Shown: piece after piece, positions 6,664 to 16,400 of the stretch | Position numbering within the stretch: position 1 is the stretch's first letter | How the letters are laid out: each line of letters starts with the position of its first letter | From: Caldifarciminota bacterium | Lineage (GTDB): Bacteria > WOR-3 > Hydrothermia > UBA1063 > CAJXJZ01 | Length of the DNA: 16,777 nt | Assembly: GCA_027073945.1 (NCBI GenBank) | Contig: JALTEL010000610.1 | Location: 1 to 16,777, forward strand | Direction of reading: 5' to 3' | Translations under genes and position numbers: made by a program | The notes under the pieces: generated by a model | Database searches by the model: none | What the model saw: only the letters and a program-made list of their open reading frames with translations | What the model was told of the DNA's origin: nothing

Positions 6664-7807
6664 ATGGAACCCGGGAAAAATCTTCGGATTCTTAATACCA
6701 TTTTTTATACTTGTTCTTGTAATTTTTATTTCTCATGTAAGTCTATTTTCAGTTTTTAAAAATTTTTTAAGACCAACTATATTAAATATCATAGCTGCGG
6801 TGATACTTGTGCAGTTCTTTTCTGGAACTATCAAAGAAGCGGGCTTTGATGACTATTTAATGCAGTCTATAAAGATGTTTACAAAGAAAAAATATATATC
6901 TTTGATTTTGCCTCCGATGCTTTTTGGTCTTCTTCCAATGCCAGCAGGTGCTCTTGTTTCGGCAGGGTTCACGGAAAAGGGAGGCGAATCCATGCAAATG
7001 TCTAAAGACAAAATTTTTTTTGTAAATTATTGGATGCGGCATATATGGGAGTATTCATGGCCTCTCTATGCCGGAGTAATATTGGGCGCAGGGTTTTTGA
7101 ATATGAGCACTGGTAAATTTGCCTTAATTCAGTTCCCGCTCGTTATCATGGCATTTCTACTCGGAATAATTCCGGTTTTTATATGGATAAGGAATCATAA
7201 AAATAAACATTTTGAAAGCAGAGAGAAGTTCAAACTTTCAATTTTCACACTTGTATTTTTACCTATTGTAATTCTTTTTGTTCTGATACTCGGATTCAGG
7301 GTAAATATTAATATTGCACTTATTATATCCATTATTACGGTTTTCGTACTCGGAAAGGTGAAAATTAAAAAGACAGGCCGTTTACTGATTAAATCGCTAT
7401 TTTCATTTACAACTCTTTTAATCATTACAGTGCTTCTGATGAAAACAGCACTGGAATCCGGAAGTCTTGTTAAACAGATATATGACTATTTTATTTCAAG
7501 TGGTTTTTCCGTAACATCACTGGGATTTTTAATTGCAATTGTCAGCGGTTTTCTCACCGGTATAACACAGGCATCCGTGGGGATAACATTCCCTGTATTC
7601 TTGAAGTTTTCATCAACTCATCCGGGTCTCTTCCCTTTTCTCTACGCAGTGGGTTTTATGGGAGTTATGGTTTCACCCTTTCATTTATGTTTTCTCACCA
7701 CCAAAGAATACTTTAAACTCGATTGGAAAGACTCTTTGAAATACAATATTCTTCCTGCAATTATTATGGTGATTTTTGCTTATTTATACGGCATGCTTTT
7801 GGGCTGA
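6638..7807 (+). CDS. DUF401-family multipass membrane protein, possible transporter
   Basis: 389 residues, mostly hydrophobic, with roughly ten membrane segments. It matches the DUF401 (PF04165) pattern: GLLPMPAGALVSAG (about residues 97-110, the family's LLPMPGGAL motif), NYWMRHIWEYSWPLYAGVILG (from about 130; family NYWFRHIWEYWWPLYPG), a second loop GFLTGITQASVGITFP (about 304-319), and SPFHLCFLTTKEYF (about 346). The two loops in opposite halves suggest an inverted-repeat transporter of the ion-transporter type; no substrate is known to me. ATG 6638 is inside the MarR gene (26-bp overlap), implying coupled translation, and only 2 bp separate its stop from the first ABC gene. In this setting it may move an efflux-related solute, which is inference. 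Confidence 0.85.
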   Translation: MKQQRKFSKWNPGKIFGFLIPFFILVLVIFISHVSLFSVFKNFLRPTILNIIAAVILVQFFSGTIKEAGFDDYLMQSIKMFTKKKYISLILPPMLFGLLPMPAGALVSAGFTEKGGESMQMSKDKIFFVNYWMRHIWEYSWPLYAGVILGAGFLNMSTGKFALIQFPLVIMAFLLGIIPVFIWIRNHKNKHFESREKFKLSIFTLVFLPIVILFVLILGFRVNINIALIISIITVFVLGKVKIKKTGRLLIKSLFSFTTLLIITVLLMKTALESGSLVKQIYDYFISSGFSVTSLGFLIAIVSGFLTGITQASVGITFPVFLKFSSTHPGLFPFLYAVGFMGVMVSPFHLCFLTTKEYFKLDWKDSLKYNILPAIIMVIFAYLYGMLLG

Positions 7808-7809
7808 AT

Positions 7810-9537
7810 ATGAAATATCTCATAAAGAGAATTTTGTACAATAAAAAGAGGGTGTTGGCAGGTGTATTTGTCCTCATGCTTGTTGATTTGGCCCAGCTTG
7901 TTATTCCTTTGATACTTAGAAGGGTTGTAAATGCTCTTGTAGCTGGGAAAGCTACAATGCACATTATTACAGAATTCTCCATATTTATACTGGTACTGGC
8001 ACTTTTAACAGTGGTCCTGCGTTTTTTGTGGAGGTATTTTATTATAGGGAATGCAAGAAAAATAGAGGAACGTATAAGAAATGACCTTTACAGGCATTTG
8101 CTCACGCTTGATTCCTCGTTTTACGCCGAGAACAAGACCGGGGATCTCATGGCACGTGCGACAAATGATGTTGATGCTATAAGAATGGCTTCCATCATGG
8201 GGGTTGTTGGAAGTTTTGATACATTATTCTATGGGGTGTTCAGTATAGTTGCAATGTTATCAATCTCTGCAAGGTTATCTCTCTATGTCCTTATTCCTCT
8301 TCCTTTTCTGACCCTGATAATTCTATTTTTTGGTAAATTGATATATAAGTTATTTGAAGAAGTTCAGGCGGCTTTTTCTGATATAACGGAAATGGTCAGA
8401 GAAGCTGTTTCGGGAATAAGGGTTATTAAAGGATACAGCCAGGCACAGGGAGCACTTGGAGAATTTAAAGGATTGAACAGAGATTTCCTGCTTAAGAATA
8501 TGAAGCTTGTTAAGGTATGGGGTGGTTTTCAGCCGCTTATCAGTTTGTTCGCCGGGATTTCAATGTTTCTTCTGTTATATGTAGGCGGAAGGAAAGTCAT
8601 ATTCGGTGAAATAGAGTTGGGGGACCTTGTTGCTTTTTCAGGTTACATGGGCATGCTTATATGGCCTGTTATAGCTATAGGATGGGTGACAAATGTGCTG
8701 CAAAGAGGTGCGGCATCAATGGAGCGCATTCAAAAGTTGCTTGAAACAACGCCTAAAATCATAGTAAAAGAAAAAGCAGTGCAGCCCAATTTAAAATCAG
8801 GCATTACTATTAGAAATCTCTCATTTTCCTATAACAAGAACTACAATATCTTAAAAGACATTAATATGCGAATACAGGCCGGTACAAGGGTGGGTATTAT
8901 GGGAAAAACGGGTTCCGGTAAAACCACACTTATAAGGTTGTTGCTCCGTTTGTATGACCCACCCCGAAATACAGTGTTTTATGGCAAGCATCCCGTGGAA
9001 GACCTTTCCCTTGAGTTTTTGAGAAGTCATATCGGAGTAGTGCCTCAGGAAACCATCCTTTTCTCTGATACAATCAGAAATAATATATCCTTTGAGACAA
9101 AAGAGCATGTGCCGGATGAAGATATTACAAATGCAGCTAAAATAGCTGAGATTTACGATGAAATTATGGAATTTAAGAACGGTTTTGATACAGTAGTGGG
9201 GGAACGAGGAGTGACACTTTCAGGTGGACAAAAACAGAGGATAGCAATAGCACGCATCATTGTAAAAAATCCGGATATATTAATATTCGACGATGCCCTC
9301 TCCGCTGTGGATACGAGGACGGAAAAGCAGATACTGGACAATTTGAAAGCAGTGCTCAGCCAGAGAACTTCTATTATTGTCTCACAGAGAGTTATGGTGC
9401 TATCCGAATGCGATTACATTTATGTGCTGGACAGGGGTAGTATTGTTCAGCAGGGTACGCATGCTGAGCTTGTTCAAAAAGACGGATTATACAGATATAT
9501 TTACGAGCTTCAAATGGAGAAGTCCTATGGCGCATAG
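7810..9537 (+). CDS. ABC half-exporter, degenerate-site subunit (TM287-like)
   Basis: 575 residues from ATG 7810; the frame is open upstream to 7723, but that part lies inside the DUF401 gene. A six-helix type IV exporter domain (about 1-310) precedes an ABC ATPase: Walker A GKTGSGKT (365-372), Q-loop VPQE, signature LSGGQ (470-474), Walker B ILIFDD (D494-D495). The catalytic Glu after Walker B is Asp495, and the switch His is Gln526 (VSQR). These are known traits of the degenerate-site partner in heterodimeric exporters such as Thermotoga TM287. It should pair with the next gene product in the inner membrane to export hydrophobic compounds. The start is 2 bp after the DUF401 stop, and the stop overlaps the partner gene by 11 bp. 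Confidence 0.93.
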   Translation: MKYLIKRILYNKKRVLAGVFVLMLVDLAQLVIPLILRRVVNALVAGKATMHIITEFSIFILVLALLTVVLRFLWRYFIIGNARKIEERIRNDLYRHLLTLDSSFYAENKTGDLMARATNDVDAIRMASIMGVVGSFDTLFYGVFSIVAMLSISARLSLYVLIPLPFLTLIILFFGKLIYKLFEEVQAAFSDITEMVREAVSGIRVIKGYSQAQGALGEFKGLNRDFLLKNMKLVKVWGGFQPLISLFAGISMFLLLYVGGRKVIFGEIELGDLVAFSGYMGMLIWPVIAIGWVTNVLQRGAASMERIQKLLETTPKIIVKEKAVQPNLKSGITIRNLSFSYNKNYNILKDINMRIQAGTRVGIMGKTGSGKTTLIRLLLRLYDPPRNTVFYGKHPVEDLSLEFLRSHIGVVPQETILFSDTIRNNISFETKEHVPDEDITNAAKIAEIYDEIMEFKNGFDTVVGERGVTLSGGQKQRIAIARIIVKNPDILIFDDALSAVDTRTEKQILDNLKAVLSQRTSIIVSQRVMVLSECDYIYVLDRGSIVQQGTHAELVQKDGLYRYIYELQMEKSYGA

Positions 9538-11608
9538 AGGAAGAGGCATGTTCCTCGAAGAAAAGCGTATCGGAAAAATAAAAGACAGCATGATTTTTAA
9601 AAAATTCCTGAAATTCCTGATTCCGTATAAAAAGTTGTTTGTGCTTACGATATTTTTACTGGCAATATCAACGTTTTTTGACCTTGCCATGCCTTATATA
9701 TACAAAAAAGCCATTGATGAGGATTTAATGCCGGGAGCAAGAGAATTGATAAAACAGGATACGCTTATATACGAATTTAAGGCGCATCACAAAAATTGGT
9801 TTATAGGTAATTACATTATTCAGGGTAGGATTCCCAAACATATACGTTCCGACCTTGAAAGAAATGGATATATTGGGAAAACGAAGTTTTATTATGCACC
9901 TTTAAAACAAATAAAGCAAGAATTACTGCGAAAATATAAGCGTTATTTCATCATAGTGGATGGATATGCCCTTCTGAACAAAGCATTTATCAATAGCATG
10001 AAGAGGCTGGATATTATCAGTTATAGAGAAAGTGCTCTGCATAATCTATTTGTTATTTCCATTGTATATCTTTCCTTTCTTATATTGAATTTTATAGTGA
10101 CTTTTGGTCAGGTGTACGTTTTACAGTATATTGGACAAAGTGTTATGTTTGATATGAGAACCACTATTTTCAAAAAGGTGATGTCATTACCTGTGGATTT
10201 CTTTGATAAAAACCCTGTGGGACGTATTGTAACGAGAGCGACCAATGATGTTGCAGCAATCAATGAATTTTTTACATCCGTACTTGTATATCTCTTTAAA
10301 GATTTGCTTTTACTTGCAGGGATACTTGTCATTATGTTTAAATTATCGCACAGGCTCACATACATAATGCTAATACTTGTTCCCATTGTCATAGGAATAA
10401 GTGCGTTGTTTCAAAAATTTGCAAGAATGGCATACAGAGAAGTACGAAGAAAACTGGCAAAATTGAATGCATACACTCAGGAAACGCTTTCCGCAATGGA
10501 AGTTATAAAAGTATTCAATGCAATGAAACGTATGGTCAGAGAATACAGGAAAATCAATCATGAACTATATGATGCAAATATGAAGCAGTTATATACCTTT
10601 GCTCTGTTCAGGCCTCTGATAGAAATGCTTCGTATAGTCGCTCTTGCGCTCATTTTTTATTACGGTTCAAAGGGAATAATTGCAAATGTAATATCTTTCG
10701 GAACTTTTGTCGCATTTCTTTCTTACATCGATATGTTTTTCTCTCCCATCAGAGACCTTGCTGAAAAGTATAATGTTATGCAATCTGCATTTGCAGCAGG
10801 TGAGCGTATATTCATCCTGCTTGACGAAAAGGAAGAAGCAAATACAGGGAAAATAGAGAAACAAATTGAGGGCAATGTCGGTTTTAAGGATGTTTGGTTT
10901 GGTTATAATGCAAACGATTGGATACTTAAGAGGCTGGATTTTGAAGCCCTAAAAGATGAGTCTCTTGCAATAGTAGGCCCTACCGGAGCTGGAAAAACCT
11001 CAACCATAAGCCTTATAGCACGCTTTTATAAGAATCAGCGAGGTACTATAAACATTGACGGTATAAATATTGATGATTACAATATAGAGTTTTTAAGAAA
11101 GCAAATGGCCTTTGTATTTCAGGATGTGTTCATATTTTCAGGTAGTGTTAAGAAAAATATTGCACTGTGGGATAATATAAGTGATTCCCGGATAAATAAA
11201 GCGCTTGAGCTTGTGTATGCCATCGATTTTGTCAATAAATTGCCGGATGGTATAAATACACCATTAGGAGAGAGAGGTGTTTCTCTATCAATGGGGCAAC
11301 GACAGCTCCTTTCCTTTGCAAGAGCCATAGTTAGAAATCCTTCTGTACTTGTGCTTGATGAGGCCACCAGTAATATTGACAGCTACACCGAAGACCTTAT
11401 TAAAAAGGCACTTAAAAACCTTATGAAGTCCAGGACTTCAATTGTTATTGCACACAGGCTATCCACGATAAAAGATGCGCACAACATATTGGTTATTATG
11501 GATGGCGAGATAAAAGAGCGAGGCACACACAATCAGCTTATCGAGCAAAACGGTATTTACGCCAAGTTACAGAAGATTCAGTTTAATACAGATGGCATGG
11601 AAAAATGA
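9527..11608 (+). CDS. ABC half-exporter, catalytic subunit (TM288-like) with large TM1-TM2 insertion
   Basis: 693 residues from ATG 9527; ATG 9548 is an alternative. The open frame back to 9377 is inside the previous gene. TM1 (about 38-58) is followed by about 95 extra residues (70-166) before TM2, in the position of the first extracytoplasmic loop and absent from typical ~600-residue half-exporters. The ATPase has Walker A GPTGAGKT (484-491), signature LSMGQ (587-591) in place of LSGGQ, Walker B VLVLDE with catalytic Glu612, and switch His643. A canonical Walker B/His with a non-canonical signature is the expected complement of the previous subunit, so the heterodimer has one competent and one degenerate ATP site. 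Substrate unknown; drug or lipid-like efflux is the family default. ATGA overlap with the next gene. Confidence 0.93.
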   Translation: MAHRGRGMFLEEKRIGKIKDSMIFKKFLKFLIPYKKLFVLTIFLLAISTFFDLAMPYIYKKAIDEDLMPGARELIKQDTLIYEFKAHHKNWFIGNYIIQGRIPKHIRSDLERNGYIGKTKFYYAPLKQIKQELLRKYKRYFIIVDGYALLNKAFINSMKRLDIISYRESALHNLFVISIVYLSFLILNFIVTFGQVYVLQYIGQSVMFDMRTTIFKKVMSLPVDFFDKNPVGRIVTRATNDVAAINEFFTSVLVYLFKDLLLLAGILVIMFKLSHRLTYIMLILVPIVIGISALFQKFARMAYREVRRKLAKLNAYTQETLSAMEVIKVFNAMKRMVREYRKINHELYDANMKQLYTFALFRPLIEMLRIVALALIFYYGSKGIIANVISFGTFVAFLSYIDMFFSPIRDLAEKYNVMQSAFAAGERIFILLDEKEEANTGKIEKQIEGNVGFKDVWFGYNANDWILKRLDFEALKDESLAIVGPTGAGKTSTISLIARFYKNQRGTINIDGINIDDYNIEFLRKQMAFVFQDVFIFSGSVKKNIALWDNISDSRINKALELVYAIDFVNKLPDGINTPLGERGVSLSMGQRQLLSFARAIVRNPSVLVLDEATSNIDSYTEDLIKKALKNLMKSRTSIVIAHRLSTIKDAHNILVIMDGEIKERGTHNQLIEQNGIYAKLQKIQFNTDGMEK

Positions 11609-12390
11609 AACATTCTCCTGTTTTTTACCTTATAATAGGTTTTCTTGGAGGGGCGATATTGTTGTTTTTAATTGCACCTCCTTTTGCAGTGTTTTTTCAT
11701 GTCAAACCGCTTCATATTTTTGCCGCTCTGAAAAGGGAAGATGTGACCGGTGCGATTTTGTTAAGTCTTTATACGGCAACCTTATCCGCTCTGGTAGTCG
11801 TTCTGTTCGGTACACCGCTTGCCTATGCAACGGCAAGGTGGAATAACAGGTTTACAAAATTAGTCTCCGCTCTTATTGATATTCCTCTTGTTCTCCCGCA
11901 CACTGTTGCAGGTATAGCAATACTGACGGTTTTTGCCAGGAGATATGCAGGAGGAAAGCTCTTGCATGCATTTGGCTTATCGGCTACAAACAGTATATCT
12001 GCAATTGTTTTTGCCATGATATTTGTTAGTGCTCCGTATTATATCGGGGCTTTGAGAAATGGAATAGAGAAAATTCCTTATAAAATGGAACTTGTTTCAA
12101 AGAACTTAGGAAGGGGAAGTTTTTATACATTCTTTAAGATAGTTCTGCCGCTTTCCGCAAATTCCGCAATAACGGGTTTTCTTCTCACATGGGCAAGGTC
12201 AATATCCGAATTCGGAGCTGTCATAATATTGGCATATTATCCTATGACTGCGCCTGTACTTATTTACGAAAAATTTGAAACCCAGGGATTATCCGCTGTG
12301 CTTCCAATAACAGGAATCTTGATTATCATAACATTAATATTTTTTGTTATTTTAAAGATTTTCTCAGAAAAAAATGCTGAGTATTTCTGA
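11605..12390 (+). CDS. Molybdate/tungstate-type ABC importer permease (ModB/WtpB-like)
   Basis: 261 residues with about six membrane segments and a binding-protein-dependent permease core. Matching features are GTPLAYATARW, DIPLVLPHTVAGIAIL, the cytoplasmic EAA-type loop ELVSKNLGRGSFYTFFKIVLP (about 162-182) and ARSISEFGAVIILAYYPMTAP followed by LIYEKF. The last block is characteristic of ModB/WtpB permeases for molybdate or tungstate. It would form a membrane channel dimer energised by the next gene's ATPase. The start overlaps the exporter stop (ATGA) and the stop overlaps the ATPase gene by 17 bp. No periplasmic oxyanion-binding protein (ModA/WtpA) is encoded nearby, which is unusual. Related sulfate permeases are the main alternative. 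Confidence 0.88.
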   Translation: MKHSPVFYLIIGFLGGAILLFLIAPPFAVFFHVKPLHIFAALKREDVTGAILLSLYTATLSALVVVLFGTPLAYATARWNNRFTKLVSALIDIPLVLPHTVAGIAILTVFARRYAGGKLLHAFGLSATNSISAIVFAMIFVSAPYYIGALRNGIEKIPYKMELVSKNLGRGSFYTFFKIVLPLSANSAITGFLLTWARSISEFGAVIILAYYPMTAPVLIYEKFETQGLSAVLPITGILIIITLIFFVILKIFSEKNAEYF

Positions 12391-13399
12391 GCTTCAAATA
12401 TCAGTGAAAGGTTTTAGTGTTTACTGCCATGAATTAACGGTTGACAAAGGGGAAATTCTTACTTTGCTCGGAAAGACCGGTGCAGGAAAAAGTATGTTTA
12501 TAGAAGCTGTTTCAGGTATGAAAAAACCTGACAAAGGGGAGATTCTTCTTGATGGAAGAGATATAACTTTTTTGAGTCCTGATAAAAGGGGGATAGGAGT
12601 TGTTTTTCAGGAACTGTATTTGTTCCCTCATTTGAATGTGTACAAAAACATTTTTTATAGTCCAAATGCAAAAGAGAATGATAATGCACTCGGGATTATG
12701 GTTGATGAGGTAAAAACACTTTTTAACAGGGATATAAAATCGCTCTCGGGTGGCGAAAAACAAAAAGTAGCGCTTGCACGGGCTCTTGCCATGAAGCCCA
12801 GGCTATTGCTTCTGGATGAGCCTTTTGCTCATCTTGACAGACCTGTTAAATATGAGCTTATGCAATTGCTTATGAAAATTAAAGGGATTGTGCCTATTAT
12901 TTTTGTAACACATGATTTTGAGGAAGCTATTTTTGTGAGTGATACAATTTCTTATGTTGAAGCAGGTATTATAGAAAAGAAAAAGCTTAAGTTTGAATTT
13001 TTTGAGGGGCCTGAAACCAGAAAACAAGCCGAGTTTTTAGGTATTCAGAACATTTTAAATTTAAAGAGAAAGGGTGATATATTTTTTGCGGACGAGAATG
13101 TTCCGATATATTTTACAGGTCAGGAGAAGATAGAGGCTCAGCAGGCGGTTGTATCAATAAGGCCCGAGGAAATTTTGATAACACGCGGTAAGGTTCAAAC
13201 CAGTGCGAGGAATATGCTCAGGGCACGTATTGTAACTTTCTATAGAAAAGAATACCTTTTCAATCTGATCGTGGAAATGGGCAAAATCAGGCTTTATGCG
13301 GCTGTGACTCCTGCTTCTTTTAACGAGCTTGAATTAAAAAAAGGTGATGACATATACATAGTTTTTAAAGCGAGTTCGGTTCATCCCATAATTTCCTGA
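12374..13399 (+). CDS. Molybdate/tungstate-type ABC importer ATPase with C-terminal TOBE domain
   Basis: 341 residues. The ABC domain is complete: Walker A GKTGAGKS (33-40), Q-loop VFQE (Gln79), signature LSGGE (124-128), Walker B LLLLDEP (Glu149) and switch His180 (VTHD). The remainder (about 230-341) contains SIRPEEILI and a beta-rich tail as in TOBE domains of ModC/WtpC/CysA-type ATPases, which can bind the oxyanion and inhibit transport. With the upstream permease it makes a cytoplasmic-membrane importer. The 17-bp overlap indicates coupled expression. It is the last gene of the MarR cluster, ending 38 bp before a convergent gene. Substrate follows from the permease and is uncertain between molybdate, tungstate and sulfate. 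Confidence 0.9.
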   Translation: MLSISELQISVKGFSVYCHELTVDKGEILTLLGKTGAGKSMFIEAVSGMKKPDKGEILLDGRDITFLSPDKRGIGVVFQELYLFPHLNVYKNIFYSPNAKENDNALGIMVDEVKTLFNRDIKSLSGGEKQKVALARALAMKPRLLLLDEPFAHLDRPVKYELMQLLMKIKGIVPIIFVTHDFEEAIFVSDTISYVEAGIIEKKKLKFEFFEGPETRKQAEFLGIQNILNLKRKGDIFFADENVPIYFTGQEKIEAQQAVVSIRPEEILITRGKVQTSARNMLRARIVTFYRKEYLFNLIVEMGKIRLYAAVTPASFNELELKKGDDIYIVFKASSVHPIIS

Positions 13400-13437
13400 C
13401 TTTTTTCGTAAAACAAATGGCGATTATACTATTGCAA

Positions 13438-16400
13438 TTAATGGGATTCACTTTTTTTGTTTTTTATTTTCTTGAGTAATATGGCATTTACGGGTAGATA
13501 TGCATGGTATCTGGAAACTGTTTTCAGAGTTCCTATTTCTTCTTTTGTAGTGGAGCCCCAAAGTGCTTTTAACAAGATAAATGCTTCGTCAGATGTAGTC
13601 TCAGCATTTTTTTCAATAAAAGGCCTTATATTTGAACACCATTTAAACCGAAAACCCTGTTCAGCGCATTTTTCATAGGCTCTATTCAACTTCCCTTCGA
13701 GAGAAAGTTCTATTATTTCCGCTTCTTTCTTTTCATTTTTATTTAGTAAACCCAATATTTCTTTGGCCGTTTTGTTATCCTGGAAATACTTTAATGCAAA
13801 ATAAAACCCTAAAAATGTATGAACTTGAGGTCTTAATATGCTGCTTTTTACCTTATTGTACAATCTCACCAATGCCTCATGGTTATCGGTAGCTATGAAG
13901 ATAGATAAAAGAGGATTTAAACTGACAGACATCCCGAACCAGTATCCAGAATCATAAAACTTGGAAAAGCTTTCTTCCAGATAAACTCTTGCATTATGCA
14001 TGTTTCCCCTTGAGAATTCTATCTGTCCGATTCTTAAAAGTGGCCATGCCTCCATCATTCTATCACCTTGCGCTACTTTCAATGAGTTTTCGAAATACTT
14101 TTTTGCATGTTTGTAATCATGTTTTGAAAAGTATATCCATCCTACGTTATAATAGGAACTTGCAATTTGTTGAGCAGTTCTTGCAAATTTAAGTGCATTT
14201 TTGTAAATTTGCAGTGCCCTATCTGCTTGTCCACTCATATCGTAGTAGATGCCCCATGAATTTTTATATTCATAAATATCTTCTTCATCCATATATCCTT
14301 CATATTTTTCAATAGTTTTGAGAACTTTTTTCATCCTCGGGTAATCTCCCCAAAAATCATAAACACTTGCAAGAAATAGAAGTAGGTTCAGTCTTCTCTT
14401 TCTACGGCTTTGCTTTAAAAGCTTCAGTATGATTTTTTCCACCTCATCATACTTGCCATAGTGGAATAGTAATTTTGCATGTAAGGTTTCCCTGACTGAA
14501 ATATTCTTGATATGGTCAAGAATTTCTTTTGCTTTCTTGTGAAATCCCATATCAATGAGTTTGGTAAACGTTTTCTTCCAGTAAAAATCGGATTTTCTAT
14601 ATGCTTTGCCCATTTCATAGTGAAGCGCTATAAGGTAGGGATCATACCCTTGTTTGACAAATACTTTTGCGATGACTCTGTGTGTATACATTCTCTTTTT
14701 ACCAAGGAGACCAGCATAAACGGTTTCTTTAAGTAATAAATGAGCGAATGTGTATTTTTTATCCTCAATCTCTTTTATAAATCCTGATTTTAGTGATTCT
14801 TTTAGAGTGAGTTTTACGGATTTTCCAAGTACAGCCTGTACATCCATACTGGTAAACTCGCCTCCTATACAGGAGGCAACAGCTATAGCCCTTTTCTCGG
14901 AATCAGGCAAGAGATCGTATCTTGCAAGTATTAGACTAAAGGCATCAATGGGAATTTCCAAAGATGCATTTTTGCAAAGTGTGGTTTGTCCATTTTCCAC
15001 TCTTGTTAGATTTTTATCCTGTAAATAGGTAACGAATTGCTCAATTAAAAATGGAACTCCAAGTGAGCGCTCATACAGATATGACAAAAGTTCTCCAGAC
15101 ACAGGGTTGCCGACTAAACTTTTAATAAATTTACCTGTATACTCAACGGGAAGTGTAGAAAGGGACATAATATTAAAATCTTGTGCTTTTATATCAAGCG
15201 GATATTCGCTTCGTAGTGTTGCAATAAAACCTATGCTCTCCTTTGTGGCAATTTCCATTATTATGGAGTAAGAAACGCTGTCCACCCAATGTAAATTATC
15301 TACTACAAGCCCCCATATGCCTTTTTCCATAATAGCTTGGTATAGAAATAATGAGAGCACAGTTGTGGTATTCTCAACCGTTGCATCTGGCCTTAGAGTG
15401 TCTTCTGCGATATTTCTTAAAGGAGGAAATTTTGCAATAATATTGTCGGGAAGATTTTTTATAATGGTTTTCACAGCGTGTAGTGGGGGCTGGTTTGGAA
15501 ATCCTTGAATTACAATATATTTAGCTTTATTAAGGTATGATAACGCCTCATAGAGCAATCTTGTTTTACCAATGCCCGCCTCACCTCTTATTATAAGTTT
15601 TTGCTTTTTTATAAGAGCATTCCTCAGCTTGTTTTTCTCTTTTTCTCTATCTACAAATAATTTTGTGATTTTCTTTGCTTTTTCCCCGAGAAATTCCACA
15701 ATGGGAATTTGCGAAGTTTTACCTTTTAACTTGATTTTACCTCTGTATTCAAAGTCATATTTTTCTTGTACACTTTCTGAAATTTCTTGTGTAAGCAGAA
15801 TATTTCTTTGTGCCTGTGCAGCTAATCTCGCTGCTATATTAATTCCATCACCTATAAAGGTGAGTTCTTGAAAATGCCTTCCCCCAACCACGCCTGTATA
15901 AACAAAATCATAGCTTATTCCAATTCCATAATTGATATGTTTTTTCTCAAGATATTCTTGTATTTTAAACCCTGATAGTATTGCAAGTTCTTTTTCTTTT
16001 CCTGTAGCTTTAGGGTATCCGTAAAACAATACAAACATGGCACCATTCTTATAGGGAACGGCCTTGCTGAAAAAGGCATATGGTATATGCTTAAGGATAA
16101 AAGAAGAAATATCCACTATGGTTTCGTAGTTGTGAGAAGATATACGAAGGAATGCAACAATTTCCGGTCTATAGTTTACAATAATATCGGGAACTTTGAT
16201 TCTTTTCAACTCTTCGGGCTTTTCAAATTTTTCCCCGTATTGGGGGAAATTGCTATCAGTGTTTATAACGATGCTATTTTTCTCGGTTACGTCCTCAAGT
16301 CTCATCAGAGTGAAAACATTATCTCCAACTGGAAAAACGTCTATGCTCTCCGATGTCGCAATTATTGAGAGTTTAAATATTCCTGAAACTGCAATTATTC

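Noticed and set aside
7723..7809. Upstream extension of the first ABC exporter gene to 7723.
   Set aside because: It lies wholly in the DUF401 coding region, and ATG 7810 gives a normal exporter N-terminus 2 bp after the previous stop.
9377..9526. Upstream extension of the second ABC exporter gene to 9377.
   Set aside because: It overlaps the Walker B to C-terminal coding region of the first exporter; the exporter-like sequence begins only after ATG 9527 or 9548.
13400..13475. T-rich tracts at the convergent junction that might be a terminator for the transporter operon.
   Set aside because: No stable GC-containing hairpin precedes them, and most of the T-rich stretch encodes the Lys-rich C-terminus of the cyclase protein on the other strand.
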